Notes: generated from the letters alone by a model not told the origin. 64,000 bases of DNA from Caballeronia sp. SEWSISQ10-4 2 (GCF_030464885.1 NZ_JALPRJ010000015.1:62001-126000), one strand, 5' to 3'. Positions 19,013-27,279 are shown, counted from the first letter of the stretch. Translations and numbers: made by a program.

Positions 19013-20440
19013 GTGACATCCGACACTGACACTCCCGCCAGTCGCCTCGTGATCGATGCGGTGCGCGCGGCGTTTGCCGATGTCCCGGCTTCCATCGATA
19101 ACCCCGTCGCCGTCGCGTTCAGCGGCGGTCTCGACTCGACCACGCTGCTCGACGCCGCGGTCCGATGCGCGGGGCCATCGCGTGTGATTGCGTTGCACAT
19201 TCATCATGGCTTGAGTCCGAACGCGGACGCATGGGCCGCGCATTGCCATGCGTTCGCGCAATCGCTGAGTGTGAGGTTTGCATCGCGACAGGTCGATGTG
19301 GTGCGCGAAGGTGGCGAGAGTCTGGAAGCTGCAGCACGAGACGCGCGTTATCGCGCGCTCGATGCGCTGTGTGAAGAGCAGGGCGCAAGCGCGCTCTGGC
19401 TTGCACATCACGCTGACGATCAGGCGGAAACTGTGTTGTTGCAATTGCTGCGCGGGGCGGGTGTGGCCGGGCTCGCCGCGATGGCGCCGCAGCGTGCCGA
19501 TGGTGCATCGGTTCAACGCGTGCGGCCGTTCCTGCACTTGTTGCGCGCCCAACTCGAGCATTACGCGCACGAGCGTGACCTGCGCTGGATCGACGACGAA
19601 TCCAACGCCGATACCCGTTATGCCCGCAACGCGCTGCGTCACGACGTACTGCCGGCGCTGGCCGTCCATTTCCCCGGTTTCCGCGATGCGCTCGCGCGGA
19701 CCGCGTCGCATGCGGCGTCGGCGCAAAGGTTGCTCGATGAACTCGCGCGTATCGATATGGCCTCGGCCGAGGGCGACGATGAGGGTGCGCTGAGTTTATC
19801 GGCGGTACTCGCTTTCGACGATGAGCGCGCGATCAACCTGTTGCGTTACTGGATGCGTTCGCTCGGGCTTCAGGCGGCATCGGCGGCGCGGATTGGCGAA
19901 GTGTTGCGGCAATTGCGCGATGCCGCGGTTTCCCGCGATGGCCACGCGCTGCGCATCGATCACGCGGGATTTTGCCTGCGGGCGTATCGCGATGCGATCT
20001 TCTGGGAAAAGGGCGATAGCGCGGACCCCGCCGATCTTGACGAAGGCGCGAACCCCGCGCGCATGGCGAGCGTGCTGAACTGGAATGGCGAAAGCGTCTG
20101 GCGCCTGCCGCATTGGCGGGGGACGTTTGTATTCGAGCCGGTTGCGCAAGACGATGCGGACGCGATTCCCGAGGCCACGCTGCGCGCCGCGCCGCTTTGC
20201 GCGCGTTCGCGCGCGGGCGGCGAGCGTTTGCGTTTATCGGCGGACGGGCCGGGCCGGACCCTGAAAAACCTGTTTCAGGAGCGCGGCGTGCCGGGCTGGA
20301 AACGCGACGTGCCGCTGGTGTTTCTCGGCGAGACCTTGCTGTTCGTACCGGCGATTGGTGTCAATCGAGGGTGTCCGCAAGCGAGCGGCGAGGGTGGATA
20401 TCGGCGGATTGTGTGGCAACCGGACCTGGTGATTGCCTGA
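19013..20440 (+). CDS. tilS: tRNA(Ile)-lysidine synthase
   Basis: 475 aa. Converts C34 of tRNA-Ile(CAU) to lysidine so that it reads AUA. The PP-loop SGGLDST is at 37-43 and the family motif HHADDQAETVLLQLLRGAG follows, with RPFLHLLRAQLEHYAHERDL and the C-terminal domain ending in GGYRRIVWQPD. It starts with GTG at 19013 and has no strong ribosome-binding site, so a start shift of a few codons is possible. Essential in most bacteria. Confidence 0.92.
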   Translation: MTSDTDTPASRLVIDAVRAAFADVPASIDNPVAVAFSGGLDSTTLLDAAVRCAGPSRVIALHIHHGLSPNADAWAAHCHAFAQSLSVRFASRQVDVVREGGESLEAAARDARYRALDALCEEQGASALWLAHHADDQAETVLLQLLRGAGVAGLAAMAPQRADGASVQRVRPFLHLLRAQLEHYAHERDLRWIDDESNADTRYARNALRHDVLPALAVHFPGFRDALARTASHAASAQRLLDELARIDMASAEGDDEGALSLSAVLAFDDERAINLLRYWMRSLGLQAASAARIGEVLRQLRDAAVSRDGHALRIDHAGFCLRAYRDAIFWEKGDSADPADLDEGANPARMASVLNWNGESVWRLPHWRGTFVFEPVAQDDADAIPEATLRAAPLCARSRAGGERLRLSADGPGRTLKNLFQERGVPGWKRDVPLVFLGETLLFVPAIGVNRGCPQASGEGGYRRIVWQPDLVIA

Positions 20441-20888
20441 GAGCGCGTCTGGCTGTTCCAGGACCGTATCCAACACGCGCAAAGTACTCTGTCCCCGATT
20501 TTTCACCGCTGCGCGGACGAGCATGAATTCCGGTCAGCTTTCTTTCGCGACGCCCATCCGCGGGCCGCAAAACGGGTCGAATCGCCCGTTCCGGCTTGTG
20601 TTTTAACCCTCGATCGGGTACGTTTACCGGTTTCCCGCAACGCTTTTCAAGCAGCTTTTCCGTCCAGAAGACGCGTTTTTAGCCGCCAGAATTGCATTTT
20701 GCGTGCGAGCCAACCTTGCGCGCGCGGCCACCGCGCTTCGTCGTCACGCTTAAGTCGTCGATCGCACCGATCCAGAGTTTGCTTGTGTTTTCGTCAAGCC
20801 GGCTTCTGATGCATTACGTGAACCACGTGCAGTACGCGGCGCATCACACGGCGCGCCAGCGCGGCATTTCCTCCTGTTCAAAACGACA
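20441..20888. other. Intergenic region tilS/lysC
   Basis: 448 bp without a credible gene. It should carry the lysC promoter. I looked for a lysine riboswitch and saw none. The short palindromic segment around 20816-20834 (TACGTG...CACGTG) is noted only. Confidence 0.4.
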
Positions 20889-22139
20889 ATGGCACTCATC
20901 GTACATAAATACGGCGGCACTTCGATGGGCTCGGTCGAGCGCATCAAGAACGTCGCCAAGCGCGTCGCGAAATGGCACAAGGCCGGCCACAAGATGGTCG
21001 TCGTCCCGTCGGCCATGTCCGGCGAAACGAACCGCCTGCTCGGCCTCGCGCGCGAAATCACCGCACACCCCGACCCGCGCGAACTCGACATGATCGCCTC
21101 CACGGGCGAACAAGTGAGCGTCGGCCTGCTCGCGATTGCGTTGCAAGCCGAAGGGCTTGAAGCGGTCAGCTACGCCGGCTGGCAAGTACCGATCAAGACG
21201 GACAGCGCGTTCACGAAAGCACGCATCAACGACATCGACGGCACGCGCGTGCTGGCCGATCTCGACGCGGGCAAAGTCGTGGTGGTCACGGGCTTCCAGG
21301 GTGTTGACCCGGACGGGCATATCGCCACGCTGGGACGCGGCGGTTCGGACACGTCGGCGGTTGCGATCGCGGCGGCGTTGAAAGCCGACGAATGCCTGAT
21401 CTATACGGACGTGGATGGCGTCTACACCACCGATCCACGCGTGGTGGAAGAAGCGCGCCGGCTGGATCGCGTGACGTTTGAGGAAATGCTGGAAATGGCG
21501 AGCCTCGGATCGAAGGTGCTGCAGATCCGTTCGGTGGAATTCGCCGGCAAATATCAGGTCAAGACGCGCGTGTTGTCGAGCCTGACGGACCCGTTGATTC
21601 CGCTCGAAACCGAAATGCGCTCGGGCACCCTGATTACTTTTGAAGAAGACGAGACCATGGAAAAAGCTGTTATCTCGGGCATCGCATTTCAGCGCGACGA
21701 AGCGCGTATTGCCGTGATGGGCGTTCCCGACAAGCCGGGCATCGCGTACCAGATCCTCGGGCCGGTGGCCGATGCGAATATCGACATCGACATGATCATC
21801 CAGAACACGAGCGTGGACGGCAAGACCGACTTCACGTTCACGGTCGGCCGCGGCGATTACGCGCACGCCATGGAGATCCTGACGAACCAGGTGAAGGATC
21901 ACGTCAAGGCCGAGCAGGTGCGCGGCGATCCGAAGGTGTCGAAGGTTTCGGTGGTCGGCGTGGGTATGCGTTCGCATGTGGGGATCGCGAGCACGATGTT
22001 CCGTACGCTGGCGGAAGAGGGCATCAACATCCAGATGATTTCGACGTCCGAAATCAAGATCTCGGTGCTTATCGACGAAAAGTACACCGAGCTCGCCGTG
22101 CGCGCGCTGCATAAGGTGTTCGAACTGGATCGCGGGTAA
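20889..22139 (+). CDS. lysC: Aspartate kinase
   Basis: 416 aa. Phosphorylates aspartate, the entry to lysine, threonine, methionine and isoleucine. The N-terminal kinase domain starts VHKYGGTSMGS (6-15) and contains FQGVDPDGHIATLGRGGSDT. Two ACT regulatory domains fill about 265-416 (VISGIAFQRDEARIAVMGVP and VSVVGVGMRSHVGIASTMFR), so lysine and threonine feedback is likely. A single-domain aspartokinase without a homoserine dehydrogenase fusion. It ends 200 bp before tRNA-Ser. Confidence 0.95.
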   Translation: MALIVHKYGGTSMGSVERIKNVAKRVAKWHKAGHKMVVVPSAMSGETNRLLGLAREITAHPDPRELDMIASTGEQVSVGLLAIALQAEGLEAVSYAGWQVPIKTDSAFTKARINDIDGTRVLADLDAGKVVVVTGFQGVDPDGHIATLGRGGSDTSAVAIAAALKADECLIYTDVDGVYTTDPRVVEEARRLDRVTFEEMLEMASLGSKVLQIRSVEFAGKYQVKTRVLSSLTDPLIPLETEMRSGTLITFEEDETMEKAVISGIAFQRDEARIAVMGVPDKPGIAYQILGPVADANIDIDMIIQNTSVDGKTDFTFTVGRGDYAHAMEILTNQVKDHVKAEQVRGDPKVSKVSVVGVGMRSHVGIASTMFRTLAEEGINIQMISTSEIKISVLIDEKYTELAVRALHKVFELDRG

Positions 22140-22270
22140 AGAAGCGTGTAGCAGCGTGGGTGCGTGAGAGCTTGGAGTGCGGGTTTTTGCTGGATTCGAA
22201 ATAAGCTGCGGGACGCTGTTCGATGACTGTGCAATGCACTTCACGAGATGAAAAATTTTGTCTCATGAAA

Positions 22271-22299
22271 TTGACCAGCGGCGGCTAACCCGCTATCAT
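22271..22299 (+). promoter_or_regulatory. Promoter of tRNA-Ser
   Basis: TTGACC (22271-22276), 17-bp spacer and TATCAT (22294-22299). The start would be near 22306, about 35 nt before the mature tRNA. Confidence 0.6.
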
Positions 22300-22340
22300 C
22301 TTGGCTTCGTCGCGCTGCCTCCCGCGCGACAAAAAGTGCA

Positions 22341-22434
22341 GGAGACGTGGCCGAGAGGTTGAAGGTACTCCCCTGCTAAGGGAGCATCTGGGCTAAAACC
22401 TGGATCGAGGGTTCGAATCCCTCCGTCTCCGCCA
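22341..22434 (+). tRNA. tRNA-Ser(GCU)
   Basis: 94 nt with encoded CCA. Acceptor GGAGACG pairs with CGTCTCC. The anticodon arm CTCCCCT-GCT-AAGGGAG reads GCU, for AGU/AGC serine codons. The long variable arm (CATCTGGGCTAAAACCTGG) is typical of tRNA-Ser, and the T loop is GGTTCGAATCC. It has its own promoter and is followed directly by a strong terminator. Confidence 0.97.
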
Positions 22435-22446
22435 GAAGGATGCAGA

Positions 22447-22485
22447 CCCCCGTAAGTCTTAGGACTTACGGGGGTTTTGTTTTTT
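22447..22485 (+). terminator. Intrinsic terminator of tRNA-Ser
   Basis: CCCCCGTAAGTC-TTAG-GACTTACGGGGG, a perfect 12-bp stem followed by TTTTGTTTTTT. One of the strongest terminators in the window; it ends 15 bp before the higA-like gene. Confidence 0.9.
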
Positions 22486-22500
22486 CGAGGAACAAAGACG

Positions 22501-22806
22501 ATGATTCAACGCAATCCTCCCCATCCCGGCTCGCTGCTGCGCGAGGATGTTTTGCCGGCCCTGGGCTTGACGGTAAGCGAGGCGGCCGAGCAACTCGGCG
22601 TGTCCCGTGCGACCCTCTCACGGGTTATCAATGAGCATGCTGCTATCAGCCCGGAGATGGCTGCCAGGCTCGAACAGTGGACAACCGGACCATCCGCGCT
22701 CGGCTGGTTGCAAATGCAAGTCAAATACGACATGTGGCAACTTCGCGCGAAGGGCATTCCGAAGGTTGCTCCGGCTCGTCCTGGCGTGCATGCCCAAGCT
22801 GCTTAA
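22501..22806 (+). CDS. higA: HigA-family antitoxin, orphan
   Basis: 101 aa. XRE-type helix-turn-helix of the HigA antitoxin family: PPHPGSLLREDVLPALGLTV is the family opening, then SEAAEQLGVSRATLSRVINE as the HTH and ISPEMAARLEQW. HigA normally neutralises the HigB mRNA interferase and represses higBA. No HigB lies upstream (the tRNA-Ser terminator is 15 bp away) or downstream, so it is an orphan. ATG 22501 follows GAGG at 12 nt. It may be a silenced remnant or a stand-alone regulator. Confidence 0.8.
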   Translation: MIQRNPPHPGSLLREDVLPALGLTVSEAAEQLGVSRATLSRVINEHAAISPEMAARLEQWTTGPSALGWLQMQVKYDMWQLRAKGIPKVAPARPGVHAQAA

Positions 22807-22885
22807 ATATCAGTTGCACACAGGAAACGCCGCACGCACGATCTATTGACTCAACCGGTGAGTAGTCAGTCCACCGGCTCAGGAT

Positions 22886-22910
22886 GCTTCGTTAGGCTAA
22901 GTAACGAAGC
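22886..22910. terminator. Hairpin between convergent higA and XRE regulator
   Basis: GCTTCGTTA-GGCTAAG-TAACGAAGC, a perfect 9-bp stem between two convergent genes. No T tract follows. Confidence 0.4.
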
Positions 22911-22962
22911 GGGAGTGTGCCGCTAAACGTTGAATGGCCGATTGCATCGACTGCAGCCCGCC

Positions 22963-23745
22963 TCATCGCCTCAACGCCGCCGCAGTCGTTTCATCCGCTG
23001 GAAAAAACAACTCGATCGCCAACTCGGACAACGTGACATCGACCGGCGTACCGAACATCAGTGTCGTGCTGATGAACGACAACTGCCCTGCAGCCGTGCT
23101 CAACACGAACGGAATGGCGATAGAAGATTCCACCGCGTCATCCCGACCCGATCCGCCCGGATAACGCTTCAACTCATCGCGCAACGCGATCAATTGCGGA
23201 TCGGCCGTGAGACTGATTTGACGCTCCAGTCGCTCCAGCAAATGCCCACGCCATTGCCCCAGATTCACAATCTTCGGTGCTAATCCTCGCGGATGCAAAC
23301 TCAAGCGCAACACATTCACCGGCGGTTCGAGCAACGACGGATCAGCATCGGCAATCAGCGCAGCCACAGCACCATTTGCCGACACCAGATTCCAATGCCG
23401 GTCGATAGCCAGTGCCGGATAAGGCTCTTGCCCCTTCAAAACCTGCTCGACTGCAGCACGCGCGGGCTGCATCGATTGATCAGTGAGTGAGCGTTCCTGG
23501 AACACCGGCGCAAACCCGGCCGCCGTCAACAACTGGTTGCGCTCGCGCAGCGGCACATCCAGATACTCGGCGAGCCTGAGCACCATCGCGCGGCTCGGCG
23601 TGGCGCGACCCGTTTCGATAAAACTCAGATGCCGGCTCGAAATCTCCGCCTCGTTGGCCAGATAAAGCTGGCTCATACGCCGTCGTTCGCGCCAGTGCTT
23701 GATCAGTGGGCCGATAGGAACAGCCGTCGCAGTCAATGTGTTCAT
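22963..23745 (-). CDS. XRE-family regulator with MmyB-like ligand-binding domain
   Basis: 260 aa. Residues 10-70 are an XRE helix-turn-helix (IKHWRERRRMSQLYLANEAEIS followed by SRHLSFIETGRATPSRAM). The remainder (EPYPALAIDRHWNLVSANGA and the C-terminal half) matches the MmyB-like PAS-type domain that in related regulators binds a fatty-acid-like ligand. It is divergent from a double NTF2-like gene. A perfect inverted repeat (23780-23796) in the gap is the likely operator for both. The ligand and target are inferred from arrangement. Confidence 0.8.
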   Translation of the reverse strand: MNTLTATAVPIGPLIKHWRERRRMSQLYLANEAEISSRHLSFIETGRATPSRAMVLRLAEYLDVPLRERNQLLTAAGFAPVFQERSLTDQSMQPARAAVEQVLKGQEPYPALAIDRHWNLVSANGAVAALIADADPSLLEPPVNVLRLSLHPRGLAPKIVNLGQWRGHLLERLERQISLTADPQLIALRDELKRYPGGSGRDDAVESSIAIPFVLSTAAGQLSFISTTLMFGTPVDVTLSELAIELFFPADETTAAALRR

Positions 23746-23779
23746 GGTTCTACCTTATCAAACCGGCGCACGCCGCTCC

Positions 23780-23796
23780 ATTACCTCCCGGGTAAT
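23780..23796. promoter_or_regulatory. Candidate operator of the XRE/NTF2 divergent pair
   Basis: ATTACC-TCCCG-GGTAAT, a perfect 6-5-6 inverted repeat in the 145-bp divergent gap, 35 bp from the regulator start and 95 bp from the NTF2-like start. Confidence 0.5.
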
Positions 23797-23890
23797 CGAC
23801 CGACGTCATGCTTGTCCCGATGATTGATTCCAGGCCGCGCTAACCCAGTCCGGCCATCGCCTGGAAGACTTTCCGAGGAAGGAGGGAATC

Positions 23891-24616
23891 ATGACTGAGT
23901 ATGACGTTCTGGTGAGCCGTTATATCGATACATGGAGCGAGACGAATCCGTCTCGCCGCAACGCTCTGGCCGGGCAGGTTTTGCTCGAGGGCGCCCGCTA
24001 CGCCGACCCGATGATGAGCAGCACAGGCCCAAAGGAATTTGCCGCGATGATTGGCGCGTTTCAGGCGCAGATGCCGGGGTTGACGTTCGAGCGTGTCGGC
24101 GGGATCGATGCGACGGGCGCGATGGTGCGCTTCAGTTGGCGTTTGATCGACGCCAGCGGGCGGCAGTTTGCGAGTGGTACGGACATCGGCGAATTTTCCA
24201 TCGATGGACGGTTCGCCGGCATTACCGGTTTTCTCGACAGCACGCTGATGGGCCAGCAATGGTCCGTCGAGAAGTACGCCGCTTTCTGGAGCGCGCCGGA
24301 TTTCGGCAAGCCGAGCGATGAACTCGCGGCGGATATCGAGGGATATTGGCCGGGACTGCAGGAGCCTTTGAAGGGCGTGGAAGCCTACGTTCGCCCGCTA
24401 CATGAACTGCTGCGCCACGTTCCGGATTTCAGGCTGGAAGTGGCCGACTACGCGAGTCGCGGCGATACGGTCTTCATACGCTGGATTGCAACGGGTACCC
24501 ACGGCGACATGCCGCTTCGCTTCGAAGGGGTGGACTGCGTTCGTCACAGGAGTGGCCAGGTTTATGAGAACCGGATCTACTGCGATCATCCGCTGATTCA
24601 GGCGTTGAACCGGTAG
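23891..24616 (+). CDS. Double NTF2/SnoaL-like protein
   Basis: 241 aa made of two successive NTF2/SnoaL-like alpha+beta barrels, about 1-120 and 130-240. Each begins with a helical segment and ends with a beta sheet (RFAGITGFLDSTLMGQQWS in the first; VYENRIYCDHPLIQALNR in the second). Such folds bind small hydrophobic ligands and act as isomerases, cyclases or ligand binders. No conserved catalytic dyad is obvious to me. The AAGGAGG site lies 6 nt before ATG 23891. Divergent from and probably controlled by the MmyB-like regulator. Its substrate is unknown. Confidence 0.65.
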   Translation: MTEYDVLVSRYIDTWSETNPSRRNALAGQVLLEGARYADPMMSSTGPKEFAAMIGAFQAQMPGLTFERVGGIDATGAMVRFSWRLIDASGRQFASGTDIGEFSIDGRFAGITGFLDSTLMGQQWSVEKYAAFWSAPDFGKPSDELAADIEGYWPGLQEPLKGVEAYVRPLHELLRHVPDFRLEVADYASRGDTVFIRWIATGTHGDMPLRFEGVDCVRHRSGQVYENRIYCDHPLIQALNR

Positions 24617-24619
24617 CAG

Positions 24620-24650
24620 AATTGGCAGCTCGACGGGCTGCCGATTTCTC
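24620..24650 (+). terminator. Terminator of the double NTF2-like gene
   Basis: AATTGGCAGC...GCTGCCGATT forms a 10-bp stem with one G-T pair and a 7-nt loop, followed by TCTC. It starts just after the stop codon. Confidence 0.5.
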
Positions 24651-24721
24651 TCCCGCCGGCGAGGGTGTCCCGCTCCGAAAACGCGATGTCTTGTCATTGC
24701 ATCACAAGCGAACCATCGAAC

Positions 24722-25102
24722 TCAGAGTTCGTCGTCGTCCAGTTCGTCGGCTCCGTGCGAGTCCGTTTGCCCCGTTTCGCCGCGCACCGCCCGCCGCTTT
24801 CGCTGCACATGGTAGGCAGTCAGCACCGCGTGCACGACCATGTCCAGCGCCGGTTTCGCGTTGCCTTGCTTGTCCGTCCAGGTCTTCGGCGTAAGTGCGC
24901 CGGCAAGCGAGACGCTGTCGCCGTCATCGAGCGCCTGGAGCGCTTCCTTGACGGTGTCGTCGAAGGCGATCACGTTCACGAACAGGCTCTCGCCATCGCC
25001 GGCCGCGGCACGAACCCGGCATGTCACGAAGTGCGTGCCGTGCTGACCGGTGCGCACTTGCGCCGTGCCATAGAGACGTCCGGAAACCAGGCCATCGATC
25101 AT
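24722..25102 (-). CDS. Single-stranded DNA-binding-like OB-fold protein
   Basis: 126 aa. It reads as a PriB/SSB-like OB fold: MIDGLVSGRLYGTAQVRTGQ, FVTCRVRAAAGDGESLFVNV, DSVSLAGALTPKTWTDKQGN and PALDMVVHAVLTAYHVQRKR. The tail DSHGADELDDDEL is acidic but lacks the DDDIPF tip that binds SSB partners. SSB of a full housekeeping type is about 170 aa, so this is likely an accessory SSB-like protein. Start ATG 25102 with AAGGGG upstream. There is no plasmid or integrative-element context beside it. A role in DNA binding is inferred from the fold only. Confidence 0.65.
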   Translation of the reverse strand: MIDGLVSGRLYGTAQVRTGQHGTHFVTCRVRAAAGDGESLFVNVIAFDDTVKEALQALDDGDSVSLAGALTPKTWTDKQGNAKPALDMVVHAVLTAYHVQRKRRAVRGETGQTDSHGADELDDDEL

Positions 25103-25274
25103 GGTGTGCCCCTTCAAAATTCACCGATTGTCTCATTGCAAGCAGGCGTTTCGCTGCCGAATGCATTGGATGGTGTTTTAAAAAGCGCCTGACTGCGGGT
25201 TCGGGCTGAATCGAGTGTTCAACCGGTTTGGAACTTGATCGGCCTCGATGAGCATTGCGCGCTCGACGTCCCGT

Positions 25275-25628
25275 CTACTTCCGCTTCGCCTCTTCGAGAC
25301 ACGCTGCCAGCTTCTCGAAATACTCGAGTGCCTTGCGCGTGGGTACGACGGTCTTGGTCCTCAGATCCGTACTCGATTCGTCCACTGAGACGAGTCCTTC
25401 CCGTCTCAAGCGCGCGAGCTTGCGATGCACCGTCGCCGGCGCACCCGCAATCGATAACGCCATTGTCTCGGTCACAGTCAGCGTACGCCCGGCGTGCCAG
25501 GCCGCTGTCAGCGCTTCGAGCAGACGTTCTTCGGCGGCATCGAGTTTCGGAACGGACGGCAATGCCTGTACAGCCTGAGCGAGGTTCAGGAAGCGAAAAT
25601 AGGTATCGACAAGGTGTTTTTTTGCCAT
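25275..25628 (-). CDS. Winged-helix MarR-like transcriptional regulator
   Basis: 117 aa from ATG 25628; an ATG at 25649 would add 7 residues. Residues 35-105 form a winged helix: EERLLEALTAAWHAGRTLTV, then the HTH core TETMALSIAGAPATVHRKLA and the wing REGLVSVDESSTDLRTKTV, ending PTRKALEYFEKLAACLEEAK. The organisation suggests a MarR/PadR-like dimeric repressor. No divergent target gene is adjacent and no ligand pocket can be assigned. Neighbours do not point to a pathway. Confidence 0.65.
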   Translation of the reverse strand: MAKKHLVDTYFRFLNLAQAVQALPSVPKLDAAEERLLEALTAAWHAGRTLTVTETMALSIAGAPATVHRKLARLRREGLVSVDESSTDLRTKTVVPTRKALEYFEKLAACLEEAKRK

Positions 25629-25797
25629 GGCGGCGGACTTGAGATGCATCCGTGAATCATAGCATCGGCCACTAAACCGCCCTTCCTTAATACCGCCTTC
25701 AAAACACCTTATCATTTTGATAATTAAATGTTACGATTTACGAAAGAGGGCGCTTACCGACGTAATGAAGTAACGCGCAACTAGACCTGAGAGCCAC

Positions 25798-25840
25798 AAA
25801 AAAAAGAGCACGTTGCCCTGCGATGGACGCTGGGCAACGT
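25798..25840 (-). terminator. Intrinsic terminator of the 26013-26576 membrane protein
   Basis: ACGTTGCCC...GGGCAACGT, a perfect 9-bp stem with a 13-nt loop. On the minus strand it is followed by a run of eight or more T. Confidence 0.7.
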
Positions 25841-26012
25841 AGCCAATTGAACGATCATGATGGCTTCAGACAAGCATCGCGAAGCGGCGACGGCGGGGCG
25901 TTTTAGCGCGCAATATGCCGACGGCGAAATCGCGCAGCTTCATGAATCCTTTGACGTTGCCTGATCGCCGCCAGCGACGTAACCGCTAACGTTATGACAC
26001 GGCAATTCAGCG

Positions 26013-26576
26013 TCAGCGCGAGGCCCGATGCATCGACGCATGCATTCGCGTGACAAACCATAAGCCCAGCTTCAGCGTATAGATGATCATGAGGGTCCCG
26101 CTCAGATCGCCAATGAACATCACGAGAAAACGTTCACCGATGTTTTCAGTGTCTCCGCTCAATGCAATCCAGGCCTGTTGCATGGCAGGGCCGGCAAGCG
26201 AATAGAGCAGGATCAGAACTAGCAGACGTCCGGCCGTGAGATTCGAGAGTGATGTGCTGAGTCCAAGTTTGCGTGTGGCGAAGAGATACACGAGATACGG
26301 TGCGAGCGCAGAGATAATGCCGCCGAAAGTCGCGCGAACCGGGTCGTTCGGGAAGTAGTAGAAAAAACAACTGGTCAACGACGCTATTAGTATGCCGATT
26401 GCGCCAAGCGCGCCGAATAACAGCGTGCATAAAAGGCGTATGCCGGCGGGCAGGTAAATCCAGTTGACGCCGCGCACGAATTCCGAATGCCGGAAGATCC
26501 ATTCGTTCGCGACCAGCGTGAGCAGGAATACGAAAGTGGTGCCGCAGACCACGGCGAGGCGATGGCGGATGTTCAT
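26013..26576 (-). CDS. Multi-pass membrane protein of unknown function
   Basis: 187 aa from ATG 26576. About five membrane segments are visible: LAVVCGTTFVFLLTLVANEW, IYLPAGIRLLCTLLFGALGA, IGILIASLTSCFFYYF, a segment near GGIISALAPYLVYLFATR and RLLVLILLYSLAGPAM, with FLVMFIGDLSGTLMIIYTLK near the end. The pattern YLPAGIRLLCTLLFGALGA resembles MASE1-type sensor membrane modules, but no signalling output domain follows. It stands alone with its own terminator. Function is not recognised. Confidence 0.6.
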   Translation of the reverse strand: MNIRHRLAVVCGTTFVFLLTLVANEWIFRHSEFVRGVNWIYLPAGIRLLCTLLFGALGAIGILIASLTSCFFYYFPNDPVRATFGGIISALAPYLVYLFATRKLGLSTSLSNLTAGRLLVLILLYSLAGPAMQQAWIALSGDTENIGERFLVMFIGDLSGTLMIIYTLKLGLWFVTRMHASMHRASR

Positions 26577-26820
26577 GGACAAATCAGAAGGCAAACTCGA
26601 TTGCACGCGGGGCAAAGATCGCGAACCTTGATCGGGCCGCGGCAGGTGATGAACGATAAGTGCTGTAGGGATGAATTCTATCAGCGCGCATCGAATCTAT
26701 TCGCGCCTATACGCCGAGCGGCCCGGTGCCTCTCGACGCGAGAGGGCGCTCAGCGAAAGAAATCTTGTGTCACATGGTGTTGGTAGCCGTAATTCGGAGT
26801 TACCGACTTGAAACATTTCG

Positions 26821-26876
26821 GCGGAGTCATTCCGCTAAGATTTACCTCAACAAAACCTATTTAGTTGAGGTGCACT
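26821..26876 (+). promoter_or_regulatory. 5' leader hairpins masking the ribosome-binding site of the Pro/Tyr-rich gene
   Basis: Two hairpins precede the ATG at 26881. The first is GCGGA-GTCAT-TCCGC (26821-26835). The second is ACCTCAAC (26844-26851), a 12-nt loop, then GTTGAGGT (26864-26871). The right arm contains most of GAGGTG (26867-26872), the Shine-Dalgarno site, so the fold would hide it. An RNA thermometer or another translational switch is possible. Confidence 0.5.
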
Positions 26877-26880
26877 TCAA

Positions 26881-27201
26881 ATGAACAACAAACTGAAGAC
26901 TTCCATTTTTGCCGGCGCGATCGCCATCGGGGCGCTCGGAGTGTCCGGTGCGGCAATGGCTCAAGTGCGTCTTGGTATCAATATCGGCGTGCCTGCACCC
27001 GTCTACGTGGCTCCGCAACCGGTCTATGCACCGCCGCCTCCGCCCGTCGTCTACGCACCGCCGCCGGTGTATGCAGCGCCGGTTGTGGTGATTGGCTGGC
27101 ACGGCGATCGTTATTGGGACGGCCGCCGTTATTGGAATCGTCACGACTGGTACCGCTATCACGGTGGCCCGCGATATGGCGACCATCGCGGCTGGAATTA
27201 A
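26881..27201 (+). CDS. Small secreted Pro/Tyr-rich protein (copy 1)
   Basis: 106 aa. A Sec signal peptide ends at AMA before QVRLGINIGVP. The middle is Pro-rich, with YVAPQPVYAPPPPPVVYAPP. The end is aromatic and basic: VVVIGWHGDRYWDGRRYWNR then HDWYRYHGG. The same plan, GINIGVPAPVYVAPQP to RYWxRxDWYR, is found in the second gene at 27470, so they are tandem paralogues. Such Burkholderia proteins are predicted surface or periplasmic, but function is unknown. Translation may be limited by the hairpin that covers the ribosome-binding site. Confidence 0.75.
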   Translation: MNNKLKTSIFAGAIAIGALGVSGAAMAQVRLGINIGVPAPVYVAPQPVYAPPPPPVVYAPPPVYAAPVVVIGWHGDRYWDGRRYWNRHDWYRYHGGPRYGDHRGWN

Positions 27202-27242
27202 AGACTAGACGCTATAAACCACATTGTCAGGCATTCAGCGCA

Positions 27243-27279
27243 AAGGCCATCCGGCTCAAACCGGATGGCCTTCGTTTTT
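27243..27279 (+). terminator. Intrinsic terminator of copy 1
   Basis: AAGGCCATCCGG-CTCAAA-CCGGATGGCCTT, a perfect 12-bp stem followed by CGTTTTT. The copies are therefore transcribed separately. Confidence 0.85.

Noticed and set aside
20441..20888. Lysine riboswitch or attenuator upstream of lysC
   Set aside because: No matching structure or leader peptide could be found.
22341..24616. Prophage or integrative element at tRNA-Ser
   Set aside because: No integrase, no repeat of the tRNA 3' end and no phage genes are seen.
25857..25964. A 35-codon plus-strand ORF (MMASDKHREAATAGRFSAQY...)
   Set aside because: No ribosome-binding site and no recognised family; it lies in the gap just past a minus-strand terminator.
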